This document shows, piece by piece, positions 18,231 through 28,255 of a stretch of DNA of 29,156 bases. Each line of letters opens with the position of its first letter. Within the stretch, counting starts at the first letter, position 1. The DNA lies in contig CANTFK010000418.1 in assembly GCA_947646735.1 (NCBI GenBank), positions 1 through 29,156 of the forward strand, read 5' to 3'. The notes below the pieces were generated by a model. The model was not told the DNA's origin. It made no database searches and worked only from the letters and a program-made list of their open reading frames with translations. The translations under genes and the position numbers were made by a program. The DNA comes from Peronospora farinosa. Taxonomy: Eukaryota; Oomycota; Peronosporomycetes; Peronosporales; Peronosporaceae.

Positions 18231-18742
18231 TTAACGGACAAATAATAGATAGAATACCAGCATATCCGTAATAGATAGCACCATAATGACCAGCCAGAGA
18301 CAAATCTTCTTTCGATAGGAGCGTTTGGAAATGATCTGCAACAAGTGACGCACTTGGCCCGTCATGCTCGAAGTCTCAGAGACCATTTCTTTCATGTCAT
18401 GAAGCTGAGAGCGCTGCAGCTCTAGATCCACCAACACGTTCTTAGCCATCTCCTCGGACTCTGCCACATTGCGTCGTGTACGCTCAATGTCATCCGACGT
18501 GCGCATCAATGACCGCACACTCTGTTTTTTTCAATGCAATAAATAATCAGCACCAATAATAATTAAAACATATTCTATGTGCTTGTCGAGATTATTTAAA
18601 GCTACGGACACACCGGATCGGCGGCAAGAAAAGTATTGTAGGTTTTCATATTAGCAAGATCTGGTCCACCGCTTGTGACGCCACTTGTGTTATTACCAGT
18701 AGCAAAGATACCCCCACCATTGGACCTATTCGTGTCGGACAT
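18231..18742 (-). CDS. Short Qb-type SNARE, tail-anchored
   Basis: Exons 18742-18614 and 18521-18231, 92-nt phase-0 intron (GTGTGT...AACAG), 139 residues. The Gly/Asn/Ser-rich N-terminus (1-30) is probably disordered. The SNARE helix spans about 50-112 with the heptad pattern and a zero-layer Gln at 79 in DLELQRSQL. A basic stretch (SKRSYRKK) follows, then a C-terminal membrane anchor at about 116-138. The QR.L motif resembles the Vti1/membrin/Gos (V-SNARE C-terminal) families, which act in ER-Golgi or endosomal fusion. The usual N-terminal three-helix domain is missing, so the exact member is unclear. Without the upstream exon there is no ATG in a good place; the rebuilt exon supplies one. 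Divergent from the MMTAG2-like gene, 137 bp apart. Confidence 0.75.
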
Positions 18743-18879
18743 GACGTCGTTACACGAAATTTCTCGAAAAATATAATGTTAGGTTATGAATAATTAGATA
18801 ATGGTACCCCATATTTTATGATACACAAATTTGTGTCCAATTTACGATGTGACCCACACACAATTTATAAAGTGGCTTA

Positions 18880-20050
18880 ATGAGCTTTGGAAAGTCTAAT
18901 TATCGTGTGGGCGGCACGCGTGGTGGTGCCGATCGTACGCATTGTTTACTATTAATTCTTTGCTAACAGTGTAATATATAAACAAGGCAACATGTGGTGC
19001 TTTTTTCTTGCAAATTGATGCACTAGATTTCAAGTGGGAAGACGTCAAGAATGACAAGTATCGGGAAAATTATTTGGGACACTCGGTACAGGCGCCTGTA
19101 GGTCGTTGGCAGAAGGGAAAGGACATTACATGGTACAATAAAGCAAGTAAATTACAACGAGATGAAGTGCTGCAGACGGAACTGGAAGTGGCGAAACAGA
19201 GGGACGAAGATCTGATGAATGAAGCGCTGTACGTCACTAAGAAGGAGGGAATTTTGACTATTGGTAGCGAGTTTACAGTGTTAATTGCTCTATTTATTAT
19301 TTGTTGTGGCTATGTAGAGGTTTTGCACCTAAGAGACGTCATAAGCCTGTTGAAGGTTTGAGTGCGTCGGAGATGAAGATGCTGCTGAAACGTGGAGAAG
19401 CAGAACGTGATGGCATGGATGTCGAGAGAATTGAAGGGATAGGAGCAGCTCCAGTGGAAGCTGCAGGATTCCAAACAGGAACGAAACGCACATTGGCTGA
19501 GAGATATAAGGATCAACTTGCAAGTGGCAAGGCAGATACAACGTATGCGTTGCCAGGTACAATTAACGTGATGACAGAGAGTGAGGCCAAGACAGCACGA
19601 AAAAAAACGCGAAAGGTTGAGAAGGAAGCCAAGAAATTGAAAAAGAAGGAAAAGAAGGAGCGCAAGAAAGAGAAAAGAGCAGCCCGCAATCTCTCTTGTC
19701 ATTTCAAGGATGAGGACGACGAAAAATCACGCTACCCTCGCCATAGCATGGATAATGAAGATGCAAGGTATCGTTCGCGTTCACGCTCGCCACCAAGCCA
19801 TTCAGGAAGAAGCCGAGTGGTAGGTCGATGGTCACACGCTGAAAGTCGACATCGTAACAGTCGATCCTGTTCGCGATCACCAGCTGACCGTCGTAGGTAT
19901 GAAAACTCGTCCAGACGAGCAGAGCTACTTGACTCTCGCGGCCGCTCACGATCTCCAGATCGACACCGTCGTCATCGCCATCTATCTTCATCTCGATCTC
20001 CATCTCCTAGAAGGCGTTCGCGCTCTCGTTCGCGGTCACGCCGAAGGTAA
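18880..20050 (+). CDS. MMTAG2-like nuclear protein with RS-rich tail
   Basis: Three exons, 18880-18934, 19027-19228 and 19318-20050 (introns 92 and 89 nt, GTACGC...CTAG and GTACGT...GTAG), give 329 residues. The first exon supplies [18 protein letters not shown], and the junction restores [20 protein letters not shown], matching the start of multiple-myeloma tumour-associated protein 2 (MMtag domain) with its hallmark [19 protein letters not shown] at about 34-53. Exon 3 continues with an EGLS..EM block. A strongly basic Lys/Glu helix follows (about 185-220), then an Arg/Ser-rich tail (about 245-329, RSRSRSR repeats) as in splicing factors. Role: nuclear, probably RNA-associated; function poorly known in the family. 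Convergent with FAD synthase, 106 bp between stops. Confidence 0.85.
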
Positions 20051-20156
20051 GGATAGTATCAATACAAGAACGACTGAGGTTGGTATGTCAAATTCCAATT
20101 CCTTTCTAATTCTATTCACTCGATGTAAAAATAGCTGTTTCATGATTGTTTCCAGC

Positions 20157-21017
20157 TCAGTCAGACTTTGAAGTCGTGTGCGCCTTCTTCTGTCGCCCGC
20201 AGCGTTCAGAACTTCCATCCTTCAATTTGTATGCAGGCAAATAGTATCCCTCCTTGCCCATCTCACCCTTCCGCCAAAGCTCTGGGTTCTGCACAGTATC
20301 GAAAATATTTCCTAGCGATGTATATCCGTGGTCGTACAATGAGCAGTATTCCAACTGACAATCACGCAAAAAACGCCAGACATCCTCGTAAGTCCACTTT
20401 AAGATCGGGTTTACACGTAAAAATGGTGGCCACCCTGGACTGCTAGGCGAAAAGTGCTCCAAATTTTCCGTATGTGGATCTCCTCCACGTACGCCCATGT
20501 ACACGCCTTTAATCTTGAGTTTCTCTAAAATATCTTTGACTCCTTCAACAAATGAGCACTTGTACACGTGACAATTAAGAGCGTATTTCTTACTGCATGC
20601 TTCCGTAAAGTCTCGTATCTCTGGAAACTGATCGTACGAGTCAAAATACATAACCGGCACGTGTTGCAATTGTGCTTGGACTCGAGCTTCGAGTTCTTGT
20701 TCATCCAGTAAATCCACCGAGACGAAGCTATTTCGCGGTGATGTCACAGTTGTCCCACCCTCAGCTTTCTGTTGGATCTTCCAATGTGCCAATTGTAGCA
20801 CACGTTTAGCTACGACAATACGAAGCAAATGAAGCACCACCGTCGAGTCTTTGCCACCATTAAAACTGAAACACACGCCCTCAAGACCGAAAATATCAAT
20901 AGCACTCCGCATCACGTCCAATGCTTTTTGTACTCGTTTTTGCATGGCTGGATCAGCACGAGTAAAAAAGCGATCGAAACGAAGTACTGTCGACCTCATG
21001 GTATTATCAATGGGCAT
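20157..21017 (-). CDS. FAD synthase (FMN adenylyltransferase, PAPS-reductase-like fold)
   Basis: 286 residues, single exon. FAD synthase joins AMP from ATP to FMN, giving FAD and pyrophosphate. The PP-loop motif CFSFNGGKDST lies at 49-59. The FAD1/FLAD1 signature follows: YMGVRGGDPHT at 173-183, then a Pro-rich loop and FLRVNPILKWTYEDVW at 199-214, and YTSLG at 232-236. Like yeast FAD1 it has only the synthase domain, without the molybdopterin-binding N-terminal domain of animal FLAD1. No transit peptide is obvious, so cytosolic is likely. A second Met at position 7 is an alternative start. The upstream 500 bp hold no other gene. Confidence 0.9.
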   Translation of the reverse strand: MPIDNTMRSTVLRFDRFFTRADPAMQKRVQKALDVMRSAIDIFGLEGVCFSFNGGKDSTVVLHLLRIVVAKRVLQLAHWKIQQKAEGGTTVTSPRNSFVSVDLLDEQELEARVQAQLQHVPVMYFDSYDQFPEIRDFTEACSKKYALNCHVYKCSFVEGVKDILEKLKIKGVYMGVRGGDPHTENLEHFSPSSPGWPPFLRVNPILKWTYEDVWRFLRDCQLEYCSLYDHGYTSLGNIFDTVQNPELWRKGEMGKEGYYLPAYKLKDGSSERCGRQKKAHTTSKSD

Positions 21018-21522
21018 GATTTTTTGATAGTCGCTTCGTCACAAAGTGTAGACGATGAGCTTAATGACGCTATTTTAAGTCGATCTTCCAGAGGTTACAC
21101 GACGTTGTGGTTGAGGTGTTAGAAAGTAACCGTGTCAAGGTCTTTTAATGAGATGAAGAGATGAGTTGAAAACTCTATTGACGTCTGTTGGTAAAAGTTG
21201 TTGAGTGTTTTTTTATTGCTGACGTGGGGATTTAATGATGTTTTGCAAGTCGATTGGATAACAAAAATAGCTGGAGATTAGAATGGTAGCCAATGGAAAG
21301 AGAATGTATTGCGATTGTGCGTTCGTGCAACTGTCCAGCGCTGTGAGTGCATTAAGGATATTTCGTCTTTGATTATCATCATGAACTGCCTACGAGTAGA
21401 AATGATCGACTTTATATACCTCAATGTTTAGTGTTTCGTGTTTTCTTATGACTCAAAAACGAGTCGTGAGCAGATACATTCGTGTGGGAAACAAACTACG
21501 TACGTATCCGCCCCTTTCCTAC
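21018..21522. other. Intergenic region between FAD synthase and CCT6
   Basis: 505 bp upstream of the FAD synthase start and downstream of the CCT6 stop. No open frame with family resemblance, RNA gene or repeat seen. Confidence 0.5.
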
Positions 21523-23346
21523 TTACTGCTCAGGCTGCATACCACCACCCCCACCCATCTGCTTGCCAGCACGCATCACTTCGTCAACAAGCAGTAGCTG
21601 CGAAGCCAGTGTCGTAGCGAGGTGAATGAATTGACGTTTCACTCGGTAGTTGTCCCAAATACCTTCCTGTTCCGGCAGTATCGGCTCGCCCGAGAAGAGG
21701 TCGATACCCACAGGCATACCCGAGTTCTGGTGCTCCTCCTGAACAGCGATCAGAGTGTCCTGCACGTCGAGACCCGAGTTCTCAGCCAATACCTTGGGGA
21801 TGATGAGCAGAGCGTCCGAAAAAGCCTGCACGCCAAGCTTCGCACGGCCCTTCACCGTGCCCTTAAACTTGTTAAGGGCCTCGTGGGCAGACAGCTCAAA
21901 GGCAGCAGCGCCCGGAACGACACCCTTGTCTTCAATGGCATTGTTTACAGCGCGAACACCATCGCGGATCGCATCTTTGATCTGCGCAATTGTGTGCTCG
22001 TTCGGACCCTTGATCAGGATCGTGCAAGACTTCGGATGCTGAACATCCTCTACAAACGTGTAGCGCTCCTCACCCAAAGTCTGCTCGTACACTTTGCCAG
22101 CGTAACCCAGCATGGATTCGTCCATGTCATCCGTCGAGTTGATGGGCATTCCACCACAGGCAAGCGTTATCCGTTCCATATTACGACGCTTGGCGCGACG
22201 CAGGGCCAGAATACCTTCTTTTGCCAGCATGTCTAACGACAGAGGATCAATACCCTTCTGGTTGATAATCACAAAACTCTTTTGTTTTCTTCGGTGCAAA
22301 CCTCGCGTTTCAGCTCAATAATCTGTCGGACCTTGTCGTCCGTGAACTTGCGCTCGGCTTCCACCATCTTTTCACGCTGGTCTGCGCTGTTATAGAAGAA
22401 GCCCGAGTTTACCTCACTCTTTTCGTATTCCAACGATACATTGCACGTCATAATGTAGCAATTCTCCAGTGACGTAGGCATATCCGGGTGGCGTGATCCG
22501 TGGTCAAGCACCAGCCCCTTAACGAGACGGGTGTCATTGCTGCTCTGATGCATCATCTGTCAAATATCCATCAATACAAGTAAACATATCAGCATCGAGG
22601 ATAAAACAACAATCACTTTATCAAGCACACGTCACGTACGTGCATGATCTCGATCATGTGCAGGTCAATTGGACGATTCGGCACAGCGATCGTCAGCACA
22701 GCGTCCGTAATGATCTCAGTTAGTTGATCAGCAAGTTTCTGGTCCAGTTTTGTGCGCATCGATGTGCGTGCAACACTACAAAGCAGTTCTCGGTCTTTGA
22801 GGATATCCTCACGTGTGATCTTGATGCTGTCCAGCACACGCAACGTCTCGTCTTTAGCAAGCTCAAAGCCTTCCGACAGAACACGCGGGTGTAGACCGTC
22901 AGCCAAGAAGCGTTCCGCTTGCTTCAGTAGCTCCCCAATGAATAGAACAGTGGACGTCGTTCCATCTCCCGTCACGTCGTCTTGTGCAGTAGCCGCACGG
23001 GCGATTAGAGCCGCTGTTGGATGTTGAATCTGCATCTCATGGAGCAATACATTGCCATCTTTTGTGAGTTTAATTTGTCCAGCTCCACCTACGAGCATCT
23101 TGAGAGTTCCACGAGGTCCTACAAATTTATATTTCAAGGTATTTTATTTATAAAACCAATGTAAGTAAAATAAAAAACCCTTCATCGTGATGGATAATTC
23201 TATTGGTGTAAGGAAGAGAGAGGAAAAGACGCACCTAGATTGGATTTAAGTACACCTTGGAGACCTTTTGCAGCGCTTACGTTGACCATAAGAGCCTGTG
23301 ATTTGCTCACAATCTCAGCGTTCGAGTTCATGCCGCGGTAGCTCAT
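21523..23346 (-). CDS. CCT6: Chaperonin CCT zeta subunit (TCP-1 zeta), with a frameshift
   Basis: Exons 23346-23235, 23118-22640 and 22556-21523 (introns 116 and 83 nt). With the frame corrected the length would be 540 residues, normal for the family. CCT is the cytosolic ring chaperonin folding actin, tubulin and other proteins. Seen: [40 protein letters not shown], the nucleotide-binding TGDGTTST block, [64 protein letters not shown] and WDNYRVK. These and the zeta-type VNSGFFY and INQKGIDP blocks identify CCT6. The C-terminus ends in a Gly-Gly-Met type tail. At 22277-22280 an extra AG (AGAG) shifts the frame after CTEENK; removing 2 nt joins it to SFVIINQ in perfect family register. The start can be either of two in-frame ATGs (23346 or 23331). 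Confidence 0.95.
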
Positions 23347-23504
23347 TATTATTGTCTGGCGAGGGGTGGATCGAAGACTTTTTGTGTGAATACCAGGATG
23401 ATTTGGTAGTATACACCAGCTACAAAGTGCGTATATTAAATGTTGGAGGTAGAGCGAAGTTATTTATTCTCTCCTCAATCTGAAATAATAACATTAAAAT
23501 AGCA

Positions 23505-25791
23505 ATGATACATTGGGTTCCACTGCTAGGAGGACTTCTTGCTGTAAATCTTCTTAGTGTGAATGGATCGAACGATCCAGTTTATGCACTATGGCCACAG
23601 CAAACAAATGCAACTTTATCACTATCCGTTGATGAAGGTATGTACTAGTCTTGTTGCAATACTATTGTTTACTTACCTTGATGATTACTTTGACGCGTTC
23701 TCTAGATGGTTTGTCAATTGTCAAAGCGTCGGATGGAGGAACTCTTGGCACCTTTGATATCAAATTTAATACTGGGTCAGAGGTATATTAATACTTTACT
23801 ACTTTATTGTTATTATTCGTATAAATGAGCTGACGTTATGTTGGTTCTTGTGTAAAGATACTTTTGGATCCGCTACTTTCTACCATTGAGGTAGTAGACC
23901 AACATGGGTTCTTGTCTAATTGATACTTTATAGCTAAGCTGTAGAATGAGTTGTACGCTTACTGTTATAGATTGTGTGGGTCCCGGCTCGTGACGCACGC
24001 AGTTCGACGTTCGATCGCTTCTGGACAAATTCGCAACGGTTTGATGGGATAAATGCAGAGGGTATCCATTTACAAACCAAGCTAAGAGACGAAGGTTCTT
24101 GGAACTTTGTCAATGAAACGGTGCATGAGCGAATTGAGGAGAATATTCGCAACATCTTACACATTGTACTACCCTCGATAGATATCCTGCCTCAATTGTC
24201 GAGAGGTGCAGTGGTGGCGTGTACGAGGAGTGGGGCGAACACAGTCTATGACTTAGCTTGTTTACTTTATTGGTGACCATTACTGTAGGATTTTTGGCCA
24301 AGTCGCTGTGCGGTTTCCACTCCTGGATGGCAAGGAACCCACTTCAAGAGAGTTTACACGAGTCTACAGACAAATCATCAAGTTTGTGCTACGCATCGTC
24401 GTTCCCGTTGTCGGCCAAGAATGAGAGCATTACATTTTTCAACAGAATGATCCGTGTGGCAAACGGTGGTTCTGTTGATTCACTCAAGTCGGTGGCAGAA
24501 CGTACAGTGCTGGAGAACAAACAAAGCTTCTACACGGGTCAGCGCGAACACTGCTTAGCAGTGGTGAAACTCGGTCGCAGTCCAGTTTCTTCAGCGATGA
24601 TTGAAGCAGAGATTTTGGAGGTATGGGTATCACAATCGGACAAAGTGCAGGCACCATGGGTGGCCACTCTTCCAGTACGTGAGACCAAAAGCGACATTCT
24701 AGTTGTAACGTCAATTGACCGAGAGCTGGGTCTTGACAAACTCGAGTACGCTTGGGTTCAACGAGATGGCAAGCCCGGAGCGCCTGGAGTTGCTCCATCT
24801 GTGTTTGAGGTCCAAATTGCAAAGACTGCAGTAGCGGCGTCAATACAGGCTGCTATCGTTGGAGAAGGTTTTCATCGTCGGTATGTAATGGATGTGGAGC
24901 TCCTTGATAATGAAGTCTGCGGTAAGACTACTTGCGACAAAACGGTTCTTATGCTTGTGCCAGTGTCTAGGACCGTGTATCTCGACTTGGACGAGCTTCG
25001 GGTAAGTTGAAGCTATCAGAAGCTAAATCGTGCATCCTAACGTACATGCGTGTTAACTCATGTGGTGTTGCAGAGAATGGAGCGCTTTGGCGATCTCAAA
25101 CTTGCATCCTTCACGAAGCACATTGAAATCGAGCGGCCCTCGGTTGTATCCTCTCAACATGTTGTTGGTCTCGAGTTTACAATGTTTGTTCAGATTGCTC
25201 TCTTGATTGCTTTTGATGTAAAAGAGCCCCCGTGTCGTTGACAAATCCGTGCTTTGTTGGTGTTCTAAACAGGCCAACAACGAACCAAGCGCACATAGAA
25301 TTTCCACTTCATTTTCGGTATCAAGCCCCGTCAGAAACCGATTTGTATCGCCATGCATCCGTCATTGCTCCCGACTTGTTCCTAGTCTGCCCGAGTGGAG
25401 ATCGTTCCGTCAAAAGGAAGCTGAAGTCATCGAATGATGATGCTATACAGAGCTATTTTCAGGTAAGCGGAGGTTTTCGTCATATCGAGTATACCACATG
25501 TAGCTACTGACTTTACTATGTGACTTACAGACCTGGGGACTAACGAGGTTGCCAGATCCAGCAAGCGGCGACCACCACTGGCTTCGTCTGACAACGATCT
25601 CTCCTATTCCAGTAATCGACGTACCTGTACCTGTCGGCTATCTTCCCTCAGCTTGGCTTGTAAGCTCCGTAACTCTTTTGTTTGCGAGTATGGGTGCAGC
25701 ACTACTCCTCTGGGTTTCAATTGGTGTAGCAAAGACAGCTCAGGGTTCGACTACTAGCAATGATGCTAATTGGAAACGTAAAACACAATAG
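23505..25791 (+). CDS. GPI mannosyltransferase I subunit PIG-X/PBN1
   Basis: Seven exons rebuilt: 23505-23637, 23706-23782, 23971-24205, 24289-25001, 25074-25183, 25273-25462, 25531-25791; 572 residues. PIG-X stabilises PIG-M, which adds the first mannose to the GPI anchor in the ER. The N-terminal signal peptide is about 1-22. The PIG-X part is about 340-572: GEGFHRRYVMDVELL with invariant GFHR at 342-345, VYLDLDELRR, IEIERPSVVSSQHVV, FPLHFRYQAP, PDLFLVCP, then VPVPVG and a membrane helix at about 528-553, all in family order. Residues 23-340 are an extension without a domain I recognise; yeast Pbn1 also has one. The donor of intron 3 (24206, GTGCAG) is weak and could instead be 24232. Divergent from CCT6, 158 bp apart. 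Confidence 0.85.
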
Positions 25792-26125
25792 CATTCAATT
25801 CACATGGTGATGTCTCCAAGAACCAACGAATAGAATCAGCATGTCGCCTGCCGATAAAATTGTTCTGCCATACTTTTGTCAATTATAAATGTGCATTGTT
25901 CCTGTCATTGGACTCTGGCCTCATAAACATATTATTTTTTACGCCAGTATCAAGAGCCAAAAGGTCATAGGAGATACTATTTGCTCTTAGATAATAGTCA
26001 TAAGAGATACTATTTTCACTTACGAAATAGTATTTCCTATGATTATCGTTGTACAATGGCTACAGAATAGTAACTAATTTCAATTAATAGCTTTTGGTGT
26101 GACTGACTGGACGAGCTAAGTTATA
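25792..26125. other. Intergenic region with foldback
   Basis: 334 bp between PIG-X and the FAM210-like gene. Contains the hairpin-forming repeat at 25965-26042. No gene seen. Confidence 0.5.
25965..26042. repeat. Small foldback with three copies of an 18-mer
   Basis: TCATAGGAGATACTATTT at 25965-25982 is repeated as TCATAAGAGATACTATTT at 25998-26015 and appears inverted as AAATAGTATTTCCTATGA at 26025-26042. The outer pair forms an 18-bp stem with one mismatch; the inner copy could pair with the same arm instead. Possible miniature foldback element or 3' processing structure; role unknown. Confidence 0.7.
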
Positions 26126-26764
26126 ATGCTGCAGAGTACCGCCATCCGTTCGTTGTTTCGGTCTTCCGTGCTGTGTAGTCGCACTCCAATGCTTGCACAT
26201 CGTCTGATTCGTCCATCATCGTCTTGTTTGCCTCATACCGCTTCCTATAGCTTCCGTTTTGGTGAGCAGAGCTCGTTTGCCAAGAGTCTCCAAACCCATT
26301 CGTTCGCCTCGTTCCCGAGTAACGACGAGGAGCTTCAAAGCAGTGGAAAGAGCAAGAAACAGCAGATACAGGATCTTATGGAGGAGAATGCAGCATTGAA
26401 AAATGAGCTCAAGGCATTGAAGGCCGAGGTGGCGAAGAAACCCAACAAGTTCTTAGGAACACTGCAGCAATACGGTCTGCCATTCCTCGCGTGGTGGACA
26501 TCACTATACCTTGTGTCGGGTGTATCCATCTATGCAGCATTGGATATGGGTCTTATATCAGGCACTAGTATCATTGACTTCATCATGCAGATAGGGCTGG
26601 ATAAAATCATTGACCCGGCGAGACTGGACCCGACCTATGGCAACATTGCCATTGCAGTGATCGTGAACGAGTGCCTTGAGATCATCCGTTTTCCCATTAC
26701 GCTAGCGACGCTGCCTTATGTTAAGCGTGTCTTTTCGCGTGCAAAAGTGGAGGAGACTAAGTAA
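26126..26764 (+). CDS. Mitochondrial FAM210/DUF1279 membrane protein
   Basis: 212 residues, single exon. The N-terminal about 60 residues are rich in Arg, Ser and Leu with few acidic residues, typical of a mitochondrial targeting sequence. A coiled coil follows (about 75-105, KQQIQDLMEENAALKNELKA). The DUF1279 domain at about 107-200 starts with FLGTLQQYGLPFLAWWTSLY, has a first membrane helix at 118-140, a Gly/Ile-rich linker and a second hydrophobic segment (NIAIAVIVNECLEIIRFPIT). FAM210A/B proteins of animals are inner-membrane proteins linked to mitochondrial translation and metabolism. In this family the Tyr-Gly and Glu-x-x-Arg-x-Pro residues are conserved and present. AATAAA at 26810 may serve polyadenylation. 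Confidence 0.85.
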   Translation: MLQSTAIRSLFRSSVLCSRTPMLAHRLIRPSSSCLPHTASYSFRFGEQSSFAKSLQTHSFASFPSNDEELQSSGKSKKQQIQDLMEENAALKNELKALKAEVAKKPNKFLGTLQQYGLPFLAWWTSLYLVSGVSIYAALDMGLISGTSIIDFIMQIGLDKIIDPARLDPTYGNIAIAVIVNECLEIIRFPITLATLPYVKRVFSRAKVEETK

Positions 26765-27588
26765 GTCAGAACACCGTGAAAAGGAAGCAACTTCTAGGTC
26801 AGAAGAGCGAATAAAAGTGAGATGCGTGTCGGATTGATCATGTCTCCAGAGCGATAAGATGTTAAATCTTTGCTGCGTCCTCGTTGCTACTGGAAAGTGA
26901 CCCTGTTGTCATTGTACGTTTGTGGTGTAGGACGTGCGATAAACTTTGATTACAAATACAAGAGCAAAACGACGTGAGTTGATGCGCTTTGGTTTTTCGG
27001 ATGTTAACAAGTACATTATATACTGTCATGCTGTTTGTGCTAACGAGTACCTGTTGCACGATATATCAAGTGAGTCGAGCGTATTCAATGCAAACTGAAA
27101 AGTAAGCAACGTAAACCTCCAGATTTGACGCACAGTCCTCCATCATTTTTCAAAAAGGTAGCAACAAATCTTTGTGTAGGTAGCATTGAAAAATTGCAAT
27201 AGCTGAGAAAATCTCAAGCGTAGTATTGCAGCCGATCTATCGCCCAGACTGTAACATTACATTGCTGACACTGCAGCTCTCCAATCCTCGGCTTCACTTG
27301 CGGCCATCTTTTCCATCGACGACCAGCCAGAATCTGCACACTGTGTTACACATAGATTGTTACCATAAGCTAGAGACGCGCGAGGCGACGACATGACAGT
27401 TAATGAGTACAACGCTCGGAAAAACGCTCATTAAGTCCTTTCGCGTCTTTAAGCTGTCTTTCGTCCAATCGAAATGCAGCATAAATGATGTCCAAGTGAT
27501 TGGGTACAGGCGCGTTTTCAGCCAATTATATTGTAGAAAAAGCGATCAGGGAGAAACTGTCCACACATTATACAAAAAGCAAGCAAAC
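26765..27588. other. Intergenic region upstream of eIF1
   Basis: 824 bp. A minus-strand open frame of about 45 codons (27395-27261, starting MSSPRASLAYGNN) has plausible composition but no recognised family; I do not count it as a gene. The frame upstream of the eIF1 ATG stays open from 27403 but does not resemble any eIF1 extension. No RNA gene recognised. Confidence 0.4.
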
Positions 27589-28022
27589 ATGGCCGATATT
27601 CAGAACTTCCAGACCTTCGGTGCGTTGCTGTGGCTTGAAAGGATCGAGATTACAGATGTATTGCTGTCAGAAGATGTAGATAGATGTGCTTATATGTTTA
27701 ACACGGTTTTTCGTGCACTGCAGACGCCTTTGCTGATGCCAAGGACGATTCGAGCATCGGCGGAGGAAAAGTGCACGTGCGAGTGCAGCAGCGCAATGGC
27801 CGCAAATGCCTGACAACGGTGCAAGGCCTGGCCGATGATTTGGATGTAACGCGTATCCTTAAGGCTTTTAAGAAAAACTTTAGCTGCAATGGTGCCATTG
27901 TAAAGGACGACGAGCTAGGCGAGATTATCCAGCTGTCAGGTGACCAGCGGACTAACATTCGCGAGTTTCTGCTGGACCAGGAGATCTGCATGGACGCCCA
28001 AGTGGTGCTGCACGGTTTTTAA
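27589..28022 (+). CDS. SUI1: Translation initiation factor eIF1 (SUI1)
   Basis: Two exons, 27589-27619 and 27724-28022, with a 104-nt phase-1 intron (GTGCGT...TGCAG), encode 109 residues, the normal size. eIF1 binds the 40S subunit near the P site and guards start-codon selection. Seen: MADIQNFQTF with the intron splitting the Asp of FDAFADA, then VHVRVQQRNGRKCLTTVQGL, DDLDVTRILKAFKKNFSCNG, GEIIQLSGDQR and the C-terminal VLHGF. The start at 27589 is chosen because family members begin with a short MxxQNxxxFDPF stretch; the open frame further upstream is not conserved sequence. Convergent with mL43 (233 bp between stops). Confidence 0.95.
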
Positions 28023-28255
28023 GCTGGCTGGAAAACCAAGCGCTGTCTCTTTCTTGCTATCGTAGCTAGCAGCGTCAAGACGTCGTGCAAGACTATGATC
28101 CAAAGAGTTTGGTGAGAAAGAGGGTACGACCCGAAGCGGAGGACTTCGTTTTTCTGTCTTTCGGCGGCTATAAGAATATAGTTGATGCTTTTCTTGTTGA
28201 AAAGGCCCTGTGCCAGTGCTATTGCTATTTTTGTAGTCCTCCGCAGCAGGAATCT

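Noticed and set aside
19310..20003. Minus-strand ORFs of up to 130 residues
   Set aside because: They are antisense to the MMTAG2-like exon; long open frames result from its biased Lys/Arg/Ser codons.
21622..22236. 204-residue plus-strand ORF
   Set aside because: Antisense shadow of the CCT6 last exon.
22261..22300. A mini-intron to explain the CCT6 frame change
   Set aside because: The only GT-AG option (GTTTGC...AAAAG) is 23 nt and would delete conserved residues; an AG duplication is simpler.
27261..27395. 45-codon gene on the minus strand
   Set aside because: Plausible start and composition, but no family, no splice partner and no other support.
27403..27588. N-terminal extension of eIF1 of about 62 residues
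   Set aside because: The frame is open but eIF1 proteins start at the MADIQNF-type stretch. The upstream part shows no conservation I can recognise.
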